Origin: Cardiocondyla obscurior
Lineage: Eukaryota > Arthropoda > Insecta > Hymenoptera > Formicidae
Reading direction: 5' to 3'
Assembly (NCBI RefSeq): GCF_019399895.1
Contig: NC_091877.1
Coordinates: 4,360,419 to 4,424,418 of the forward strand
DNA: 64,000 nt
Positions within the stretch are counted from its first letter, which is position 1, and each line of letters opens with the position of its first letter. The notes under the pieces are model-generated. The model worked only from the letters and a program-made list of their open reading frames with translations, ran no database searches and was not told the origin of the DNA. Below, piece after piece: positions 53,132 through 61,136 of the stretch. A program made the position numbers and the translations under genes.

Positions 53132-55615
53132 ATGTCGGATAGCGAATTAGAATTACAACGCCGCGTTGCAAACAATTCGTGGCTACACAGCCAAGCGGCT
53201 AGACGAGCGTTACAGCCGACACCGGTGCGACCATTGCGAGTCGCCATAAACGCATTAAACGACATTAGAAACAGGGTACGCCGCGTGTTAGAATACGAAG
53301 ACGATCCCGCAACAGAAAGCGAGGAATCCGTGAATGTTATCACGCCGCGCGAATTTGATTTTGGCGAAATAGACGACGCGTTATTAAACCGCGGAGACGG
53401 AAATATTGCGCGCCGTACACATAATCAAATACTCGCAGACACCCCGAGCGACATTAGCGGTATTTCGGACAGGGGAGAATTCTCGTTAACGTCATACGAT
53501 AGTAGCGTGTTTGATCCCGCGGAAATTTTCGCAAACAATTTAAACACTACCCGCGAAAAAATGACACATAATTACTCATTGCTGGACGGAGCGGTTGGGG
53601 GAGTACCGGAGATACTCATCGACAGAGAGGTAAACGCGTTGCGAGAGTTACATACCGCGACGCCACACCCGACACAACGACAAGAACGATTATTAGAACA
53701 AGTACTCGAAAACTTGCGGGAAATGAATTCCCGAATTGTTCGCCTCGAACGTCGACCAAACGAAAACCGAGAAACGCGGGGAAATCAAGAACTCATCGAA
53801 GGCAACGAACGCCCGCACGGAGAAGTACAAAATAGACCGACAGATCCGATATCTACATTTAAACTTAAGGACGCACGAGCAATGATTCCGACGGTAGACG
53901 GAACAAATCATGCTCAAACGAAAGAATTTTTAAAGGCATGCGCGTACGCCGCGAGACATGTCGCACGCGAAGATACCGAAACGCTGTTAGAAGCAGTACT
54001 CTGCACGAAATTGAAAGGCGCCGCGCTATTAGATTTCGACGCAAGAGACATCACGACGTTTGACCAATTCCTAAAAGAATTCGAAAAAACATATTTGAGG
54101 AAAAAGGGAACTTCGCGTTTACAAACAGAAATGAGCTCGTTGAAACAAAAATACGGAGAAAGCGCGACTACATACGGACTACGCGTACAAAAAACCGCGA
54201 TGGAATTATACGAAGCGATGACGGATGAAGAAGAAATGAACAGCGAACAGAAACGGACGGTTTTAAAATTAATACAGCGACAAGCGTTACATTATTTCCA
54301 CATGGGACTAACAGACGACATTAAAACAATGGTCCGCTCGCAACATTTCGAGACGTTAAAAGACGCGATAGAAGGCGCAGTGGAAGAAGAAAAAATAAGG
54401 ATAACGAAATATAAAGGCACGTATGAGAAAACGCGAACAAACGAAACGCACGAAAAACCGCGATCATCAAGCATTACATGCAACAAATGCGGGAAAGCAG
54501 GGCATATAGCACGCGAATGCCGAAGCAGCAAACACATAAACGGATTCAACTTGCCGCGAGCCGAAACACGTGCGAGAATTAATAACACAGAGAAATTCTG
54601 CACACACTGCAGAAAGCCAGGACACACTCGAGACGAATGCTGGTCAATGAACGGACGGCCAGACACGCGATGGCAAAGAAAAGACAACAGACAAACAATA
54701 CGCACAAGACAATCACCCGCGATAAACATAGCTCGCACAAGTAGGAATAGAAAAGAAACCAGCCGAAGCAAGGAAAGCGGAAGCGAGAGCGAAGAAGAAA
54801 GACAGAGACCAAGAGTGATAAGAGCGGCAAGAGAGTATCAAGTTGCGAATATAGCGACGAAAGAAGTGAGCAACGGATTAAAACTCATCACGCTAGACGT
54901 CGAACAAGCAAAAAGGGGAAGATTAAATTTATTGGTGGATTCAGGAGCAACAATCACACTAATAAAAGTAGGAAATTTAAAGGAAGACACACCGATAATA
55001 GAAGAAAAAATGGCATTAACGGGTGTCACAGGACATAAAATCAATACGATAGGAAAAATAAGAGCAACAATTAAAATAGGCAGGAAAAATATAAAACAGA
55101 AAATGTACGTAGTAAGAGACGATTTCCCGATCGAGTACGAAGGAATACTAGGGATAGATTTTCTGACAAAACAACGAGCATCTTGCTTGCACGGAAAGGA
55201 GCAGATAGTAATAGACGGAGTAAAATTTAAATTACATCCGTACGAAAAATATATACTACCCCCGCGCAGCGAAACAATACTCCGAGCAATTACAAGTCAG
55301 AATCAAGTAGGAGTAATTAATGCGGAAGAAACAAAACCAGGAGTATTCATAGGAAACTGCCTGGTAGCACCAAAAGATAACGAGTGCCCAGTAAGTGTGC
55401 TCAACATGACAGAGGAACCGATGGAAATACATACACCGCAAGTGGAGATAGAAGAACTGAGAACCATCAACTCCGCAAAAGTGCTGACGCTGAATAAAAG
55501 AACCGACAACGAAACGATACAGGAGCGCAGCGAAAAACTAATGAAGCAGCTAAGAACGAATCATCTAAACAAAGAAGAAAAAGGGAACTCGAAAAATATG
55601 CCTACATTACTGTGA
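53132..55615 (+). CDS. gag-pro: Gag-protease polyprotein of an errantivirus-like element (827 aa)
   Basis: Structural polyprotein and protease of the retroelement. Residues about 245-400 (FKLKDARAMIP to MELYEAM) look like a retrotransposon capsid region. Two CCHC zinc knuckles follow at C450-C463 (CNKCGKAGHIAREC) and C490-C503 (CTHCRKPGHTRDEC), for RNA binding. An Arg/Ser/Glu-rich linker leads to an aspartic protease with DSGA at 603-606 and GILGIDF downstream. Start: the ATG after CC at 53132, the first ATG past the uORF. Gag and protease share one uninterrupted frame, whereas gypsy-type elements usually place a frameshift between gag and pol. The terminal TGA (55613) arises after the frame is lost near 55580, so the last dozen residues are probably not native. 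The intact length suggests recent function. Confidence 0.9.
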   Translation: MSDSELELQRRVANNSWLHSQAARRALQPTPVRPLRVAINALNDIRNRVRRVLEYEDDPATESEESVNVITPREFDFGEIDDALLNRGDGNIARRTHNQILADTPSDISGISDRGEFSLTSYDSSVFDPAEIFANNLNTTREKMTHNYSLLDGAVGGVPEILIDREVNALRELHTATPHPTQRQERLLEQVLENLREMNSRIVRLERRPNENRETRGNQELIEGNERPHGEVQNRPTDPISTFKLKDARAMIPTVDGTNHAQTKEFLKACAYAARHVAREDTETLLEAVLCTKLKGAALLDFDARDITTFDQFLKEFEKTYLRKKGTSRLQTEMSSLKQKYGESATTYGLRVQKTAMELYEAMTDEEEMNSEQKRTVLKLIQRQALHYFHMGLTDDIKTMVRSQHFETLKDAIEGAVEEEKIRITKYKGTYEKTRTNETHEKPRSSSITCNKCGKAGHIARECRSSKHINGFNLPRAETRARINNTEKFCTHCRKPGHTRDECWSMNGRPDTRWQRKDNRQTIRTRQSPAINIARTSRNRKETSRSKESGSESEEERQRPRVIRAAREYQVANIATKEVSNGLKLITLDVEQAKRGRLNLLVDSGATITLIKVGNLKEDTPIIEEKMALTGVTGHKINTIGKIRATIKIGRKNIKQKMYVVRDDFPIEYEGILGIDFLTKQRASCLHGKEQIVIDGVKFKLHPYEKYILPPRSETILRAITSQNQVGVINAEETKPGVFIGNCLVAPKDNECPVSVLNMTEEPMEIHTPQVEIEELRTINSAKVLTLNKRTDNETIQERSEKLMKQLRTNHLNKEEKGNSKNMPTLL

Positions 55616-58061
55616 CATATTTTATTTAGAAGGGACGCACTAACATACACAGCAGCTGTCAAACACGAGGTAAATACACCAAACGAAAATCCGCCAATAA
55701 ATAGTCGCCCGTATAGACTACCAGAAAAACACAAAGAAGAAGTAAATAGACAAATAGACAAAATGTTGAAAGAAGACATAATTCGCCAGAGTAGCAGCCA
55801 ATGGAACGCGCCTATACTGGTAGTACCAAAGAAAGTAGACGCGTCAGGAAAAGCGAAATTGAGAATAGTGGTAGATTTCCGAAAAATCAACGAAATTACA
55901 ATAGGTGATTCATTTCCAATACCAAATATCACCGAAATACTAGATCAGCTAGGAAACGCGAAATATTTTACCACATTAGACCTTGCATCTGGGTATCACC
56001 AAATACAAATGAAAGAAGAACATAAATGCAAAACAGCATTCTCAACACCACATGGGCATTACGAATTTAATAGAATGCCTTTCGGGCTAAAAAACGCCCC
56101 CGCAACGTTCCAAAGACTAATGAACTCAGTACTAGCAGGATTACAAGGTATCAAGTGTCTAGTTTATCTGGACGACGTAGTGATATACGGACCGACACTT
56201 GAAGAACATAACAAAAGGCTGACGAGCGTATTTAGCAGACTAAGAGAAAATAATCTGAAACTCCAACCAGACAAGTGCGAATTCCTACGGAAGGAAGTAT
56301 TATTCCTAGGACACATAATTACAGAAAACGGAATACAACCAGATCCAGCAAAAATAAACGCAGTAAAAACTACCCGACGCCGAAAAAGTGAAAGACATAC
56401 AAGCGTTTATAGGTCTGGCAGGATATTACCGGAAATTCATAGAAAATTTTTCGAAAATCGCGAAACCACTAACAAAACTGACAAAAAAGGGAGAAAAATT
56501 CGAATGGGGAATAGAACAGCAGAACGCATTCGAAATATTAAAAGACAAGCTAACGACAGCTCCAGTGTTAAGTTACCCGGACTTCACGAGACAGTTCCTG
56601 GTAACAACGGATGCCTCAGATTATGCAATCGGAGCAATACTATCACAGGGAACGGTCGGAGAAGACAAGCCGATCGCTTATGCCAGCAGAATTCTAAATA
56701 AAGCGGAACGAAATTATAGCACAACGGAAAAAGAACTGCTAGCAATAGTATGGGCGGTAAAACATTTCCGACCATACGTATACGGAACAAAATTCATGAT
56801 AATAACGGATCACAAACCATTAACATGGTTATTCAACGTAAATGATCCAGGCTCAAGACTGATACGCTGGAGATTAAAATTAGAAGAATACACATATCAG
56901 ATAGTGCACAAAGATGGAAAGAAAAATACAAACGCGGATGCACTAAGTAGAAACCCGATCGAAGAAACCGAAATAAATAAAATAGAAAACGAAACAAAGA
57001 AATATTCTGAAGAAGAAAAAATGGAAATATTAAAAGAATATCATGACTGTCCATTGGGAGGACACCAGGGTGTGAAACGCACAATAAATAGAATAAAACT
57101 CAACCATAATTGGCCAGGCATGAACAAAGAAGTGGAAGAATACATCAGCAAATGCGAAAAATGCCAAAAGAATAAACTAAGCAGAAAAACAAAAATGCCG
57201 ATGGTAATAACCGACACGCCGGAAAAGCCATTCGAAAAATGCGCACTCGACATCGTAGGACCATTAACAGTAACAAACGCAGGAAATAAATACATCCTAA
57301 CATTTCAAGATGCCTTAACGAAATTTAGCAAGGCAATACCAGTACCAAATCAAGAAGCAGCAACCGTGGCGAAAGCATTCGCAACAAAAATAATTTTTGA
57401 AAATGGAATCCCAGAAAAAATACTAACAGATCAAGGAACAAACTTTGTAAGCGAAATGTTCAAAAACATATGTAAACTATTGAAAATCGAAAAAATACAG
57501 ACAACGGCGTATCATCCGGAAAGCAATGGGGCACTAGAGAGATCACATCGAACTCTAGCGGAATACCTAAGACATTATATAAACGGGGACCAAACTGATT
57601 GGGACGAGTGGGTACCGTATGCGATGTTTGCATATAATACAACACCGCACACAGCAACAGGGTACACACCGTTTGAATTAGTGTACGGGCACCAAGCCAC
57701 ACTGCCGACGGCACTGGCAACGGCACCAAGGAAAACGTACACATACGACGACTACGCGCAAGAACTAAGGGAACGATTGCGCGCATCAAATACAATCGCG
57801 AAGGAACATTTAAAAGGAGAAAAAGAAAAATCGAAAACAAACTTCGATAAGAAAACAAGAGAAAGAAAATTTAAATTAGGAGACCAAGTTTTACTACACG
57901 ATGAAACAGTGAGAAGAGGAAGATCAAAGAAATTAGAAGCACAATGAATAGGGCCATACACAGTAATAGAAAAGTGCGGAGAAGTAAATTACAAAATAAA
58001 AGGAGGCAGAAGAAGCATAAGAGTGCATGCAAATAGGCTAAAAGCATTTGTAGAGCATTAA
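55593..58061 (+). pseudogene. pol: pol: reverse transcriptase, RNase H and integrase, with frame breaks
   Basis: RT: readable in the gag frame from about 55636 to 56368, with the LDLASGYHQ aspartate and YLDD at 56165-56176. RNase H and integrase: readable from 56388 in another frame. RNase H shows TTDAS, TEKELLAIV, TDHKPL and NADALSR. Integrase shows an HHCC finger (H-x6-H, CEKC) and DD35E (D in ALDIVGP, D in LTDQG, E in ALERS). Breaks: frame changes near 55580-55600 and 55636 (a 14-residue piece, KICLHYCDIFYLEG, is in a third frame at 55593-55634) and two between 56369 and 56387, all in homopolymers. An in-frame TGA at 57945-57947 interrupts the integrase C-terminus, which otherwise reads on to TAA 58059-58061. 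Not translatable as written; consensus errors could explain the homopolymer shifts but less easily the TGA. Confidence 0.9.
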
Positions 58062-58062
58062 C

Positions 58063-58088
58063 AAAAAAAAAAAAAAAAAAAAAAAAAA
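58063..58088 (+). repeat. A26 tract one base after the pol stop codon
   Basis: TAAC is followed by 26 consecutive A and then TTTTG. On the minus strand it is a T tract 7-12 bases past a GTGAGT donor-like site. Exact length is uncertain because homopolymers elsewhere in this sequence look unreliable. Confidence 0.9.
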
Positions 58089-58100
58089 TTTTGTACTCAC

Positions 58101-58697
58101 CAGAGTGCATAGGATAGACGGCACGGGTTTCGCCGTCCGGACGATCCTCCACAACCACCAACAAATTCGGCACGGGGGTAAGCCGGAAAACCCGTGACCG
58201 AATAGGAGGAATGGAATTCAACCTACACTCGAAGCACTGGAGTGCCATATACTCCCGCTGACAGGTGGTACATCGCACCCACCGACGGGAGGACTCAGCA
58301 GGATCAAAAACGATATCCACAGACGAACTAGATAAAAGAAAAAACAAATAACAAAAATACAAAAACAACGCCGGTAAAAAATTAGAATTAAAACCGACAC
58401 TTACGACATTATAAAAAATGTATAAAGTATAGGGCACAGTAAGAAAGTTACTGACAGACTGACAGAACGGACAACGAGACTAAGAGACAAATCCGACGCG
58501 ATATAAAAATGCACATAAAAATTTCGAGAAGTGCAACGCGAAACCGCACGAACACAGCAGAGAAAAGTTATAAAGACTTACCTCGTATCATAATACACAG
58601 TCACTCCCACGAAGAACACACACACATAACGGATAACACACACGAAAAGAAATAAAAAATTAAAACCGCGAAAAAAGTCAATCTGAAAGAAAATCAT
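58101..58697 (-). CDS. Candidate antisense intron-containing gene between pol and env, unknown function
   Basis: I do not recognise this protein. On the minus strand an ATG (58697-58695) opens exon 1 (58697-58582), which ends at GAG|GTAAGT. A 254-nt AT-rich intron ends in a pyrimidine tract and CTAG (58328). Exon 2 (58327-58101, 55% GC) ends at CTG|GTGAGT. The frame stays open across the junction for 114 codons. Exon 1 is hydrophobic (membrane segment or signal anchor). Exon 2 carries C-x2-C-x8-C-x2-C (C58, C61, C70, C73), a possible zinc-binding knuckle. An alternative ATG near the end of exon 1, in another frame, gives a short signal-peptide-like product of about 40 residues. A third exon would lie antisense to the end of pol or further away. 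Caution: the plus strand of this element is A-rich, which by itself makes T-rich acceptor-like runs and open frames on the minus strand. Confidence 0.35.
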
Positions 58698-58704
58698 CTT
58701 TCAG
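58690..58704 (+). promoter_or_regulatory. Splice acceptor for env mRNA
   Basis: ATCATCTTTCAG ends at 58704. It joins in phase with the donor at 53099 and opens directly into the env frame, which has no ATG of its own near its start: the frame is open from 58664, and no ATG occurs ahead of the conserved part. Confidence 0.6.
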
Positions 58705-60525
58705 AACAATAATCACCGTGACGCTGGGCGCAAGCGACAAACCGCCGGAGATAAGCTCACCGTACACGGTAACGCAGTTCGTACATGAACCCGGACTATA
58801 CTACGAGAACGTGGGACAATTGCAGCTATCAGACGCGTCGTGGAAATTAGTAATAATAACAAAAACGCAGGAATTAAAAGCGCAATACGAAAAACTACAA
58901 GAACGGGTAAAAGACGGAGAAAAAGCGTGCGAAACATATAGCGGAGAATTACTTAAGGATAAATGTAAATACTTAGCAGAAACAGTACGATCCCAAAACG
59001 AAAAATTAATAACAGCAATAGAATTATTAACGACATACGAAGCACAAAAAACAAAACGAGGATTAGTAGACGTAATAGGTACGATAAGTAAAAAACTATT
59101 CGGAACAATGGACGCGGACGACGAAAAAGTAATAAGCGAACAGCTAGAAATACTAACGAGAAGACAACAAACATTACAACATGTAGCAAAGAATCAATTA
59201 AAAGTAATAAACAGTTCGATTGGTCACATACAGGAATTAGAGGAAACAATAAAATACCATGAAAAAGTTATAACAAACGCGACGAAGCTATTAAGCAAAA
59301 AAGTAGACGGGGTAACGGGACAAGTAGAAATGACGGAACATTTCTACATACTAAGAATGCTAATAACAGATTTACTAACAAACGTGCAAGAAACGATGGA
59401 ATTCATAGCACAAACGAAATTGGGGATAAAAAACACGCGAATGTTACCGGTTAGTAAAATAATAGAAGAATTGAAAGAAGCAACCGCGCACCTCGAAGAA
59501 GGGACGTATTTCCCTTCAGAATAAATACAAAAATTGGAACGCGATAGAACAATACGCGGAAATAAGCGCATATAGTGACGAACAGATGATAGTCACGATA
59601 ATAAGATTCCCGATAGTAGACGACGCAAGATACGAATTAAAAAGAGTAACACCGTTTCCTGTATTGGACAAATCGAACGAAAACATATTTAAAATAATAG
59701 AAATAGAAAATGAATACATAGCAGTAGATAGAGAAAATAATAATTACCTAACATTAAAAAGAGAAGATATCAAGCAATGTGTAAACAACGATAATACATA
59801 TATATGCGAACAAAGCATCCCGGTATACCATACCAGGGCAAGCGCACCGTGCGAGGTAAGAGCGATTACCGAGCCAGCAAAAAAGCCGGACACGTGCGTA
59901 ACGCGAGAAGTTGCATCAAGAGCAACAGTATGGATAGCAGTAAGCGAACCACAAGAGTGGATATACTCCACGACAAAGGAGCAAACTATAGAAATTCAAT
60001 GTAGACATAGACCGAGTAAAAAATTAGAAATAAATAGAACAGGAATAGTAAAATTAAGAACAGCCTGTAAACTCACAACAACAGAAATGACAATAAAAAC
60101 AAAAAACACGATAGGAGAAAGTAAAATAGAACGACACGTACCGACGTATAATTTAACAAACATAGAAACAGAACAGGGCGAAAAACCGACCCAATAATAA
60201 AGAAAATAGAAGAAATAAGCCGCGACAAGGTAATAAAAACCCGAACGAATTAAATAAATTAGGAATAGAATTAAGTAAAATGGACAAACAACTAGACGGA
60301 AATGTAATATTAACAAATAGAATAATCATGTATACAACGGGCACAAGCGCCACAATAATAGCGATAATAGCGACCATAGTACTAGCAATAGTAATAGTAA
60401 AATTGTACAAAAAGAAAAAGAATAAAGTAACCGAACAAATAATCCTACCCAACGAAATAAAAAGAAGAAAAAAGAAAGAAACGCCGAGTGTAAAAACACC
60501 ACGACCGACGGTGATACAATTGTAA
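58705..60525 (+). pseudogene. env: env: F-like envelope glycoprotein, in three frames
   Basis: Known family: errantivirus Env, related to baculovirus F proteins, a class I-type membrane fusion glycoprotein. Part 1 (58705-59524) has a basic cleavage site KTKR|G with cleavage after 59059, a fusion-peptide-like stretch after it (GLVDVIG, LFGTMDADD), and a long Glu/Lys/Leu-rich coiled coil. Part 2 (about 59511-60198) is the Cys-containing ectodomain. Part 3 (about 60181-60525) has a transmembrane segment (TIIAIIATIVLAIVIVKLY) and a Lys-rich cytoplasmic tail ending at TAA 60523-60525. The frame changes near 59506-59520 (T and C runs) and near 60170-60190. The flanking frames overlap there without a gap in homology-like sequence, so each break is a small indel. 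The start is expected from the spliced leader exon. Confidence 0.85.
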
Positions 60526-60549
60526 GTAGAATAAGAAAACATATTGTAA

Positions 60550-60594
60550 GGAAGAAAAGATTGAGGTGTATAAACACACTCAACCTTTTCTTCC
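60550..60594 (+). other. Long hairpin just upstream of the polypurine tract
   Basis: The arms 60550-60569 and 60574-60594 pair over about 19 bp with one mismatch and one bulge around an ATAA loop. GGAAGAAAAG pairs with CTTTTCTTCC at the base. The structure ends 3 bases before the purine tract. A role in the RNA (structure near the plus-strand priming site or 3' end) is inferred. Confidence 0.7.
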
Positions 60595-60597
60595 CCT

Positions 60598-60607
60598 AGG
60601 GGAGGGA
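60598..60607 (+). other. Polypurine tract
   Basis: AGGGGAGGGA lies directly against the first base of the 3' LTR. It is the expected RNase H-resistant primer for plus-strand DNA synthesis. Confidence 0.9.
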
Positions 60608-61132
60608 TGTTGTAACCCAAACCCCGTTACAACACGATACATGACGCAGGGCATTTCGGAATAAGTCTCTCGTAATTAAATAACCTCGGAGGATGCAAGA
60701 TCAGCAACCTCCTTAAGAAATTAAATAATAAAAGAAACACGTGCGAGAACTTATTGCCGAAATCGCTGAGGTTGCATTCGCCGAACTACCGAAGTTCGGC
60801 ATTGCAACCCGAGGAGGCCAAGGCCCTGCGTCACTATTAAATAACCGCGGCCCGTCACGGACGGGCAGTCGCATTATAGTCCGTACCGTAAACTGAGAGC
60901 GGTGATAACGAAAGTTCGGTCGCGTGCCTAGTAATAAGAAACCTCGCGGAGACGAGAACGCGTGACAACGCGAGGACGTGTGCCGAACCGACAAAGGGAG
61001 AACATAGGGAGATAAAAAAGAAACAGTGTAACTAAATAAAAATCTAATCTTTTATTACAATATATTAATTATTCGCCCTCATCTCTCGCGGATCCCGAAG
61101 GACGGACCCCGTGCACCGGCCCCGGTGCAACA
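60608..61132 (+). repeat. 3' LTR
   Basis: 525 bp, identical to the 5' LTR except for A at 60730 where the 5' LTR has G. It carries the same hairpins and terminal inverted repeat. The satellite resumes after the AAAT duplication. Confidence 0.97.
61035..61040 (+). terminator. Polyadenylation signal AATAAA in the 3' LTR
   Basis: AATAAA in ACTAAATAAAAATC, about 92 bases from the LTR end. In the 3' LTR it could direct cleavage of the element's transcripts. The same hexamer in the 5' LTR (52520-52525) would have to be ignored or lie upstream of the RNA start. Confidence 0.6.
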
Positions 61133-61136
61133 AAAT
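61133..61136. other. Target-site duplication AAAT, right copy
   Basis: Matches 52089-52092 and precedes TTTACAACGTAGC of the interrupted monomer. Confidence 0.95.

Larger units (their letters stand above)
58062..58704. other. pol-env spacer without a plus-strand gene
   Basis: No plus-strand frame longer than about 50 codons is seen before env. It contains an A26 tract, then a GC-balanced 227-bp stretch (55% GC by my count), then an A-rich stretch up to the env splice acceptor. Its structure on the minus strand is listed separately. Confidence 0.8.
52093..61132 (+). mobile_element. Full-length Ty3/gypsy errantivirus-like LTR retrotransposon (9,040 bp)
   Basis: Seen: two 525-bp LTRs (TGTTG...CAACA) with one difference, flanked by AAAT duplications. 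Between them, in order, are a leader with tandem repeats, gag with two CCHC knuckles, an aspartic protease (DSGA), RT (YLDD), RNase H, integrase (HHCC and DD35E), an F-like env with a basic cleavage site and a transmembrane tail, and a purine tract touching the 3' LTR. Known: this order with an env is that of insect errantiviruses (the gypsy/17.6/ZAM group). Inference: a recent insertion, since the LTRs are about 99.8% identical, with pol and env not readable in single frames in this sequence. Confidence 0.96.

Noticed and set aside
54292..54771. Minus-strand ORFs opposite gag, pol and env.
   Set aside because: The plus strand is A-rich and codon-biased, which leaves few stops on the opposite strand. 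These are shadows of the real genes.
55613..55630. Programmed TGA readthrough between protease and RT, since both are in the same frame.
   Set aside because: The conserved sequence around the TGA is readable only in a different frame, so the stop is a product of nearby indels and not a recoding signal.
58063..58088. Poly(A) tail of an inserted non-LTR element or retrocopy.
   Set aside because: No target-site duplication and no upstream non-LTR sequence. The run follows pol directly and the next sequence is not a repeat of the preceding one.
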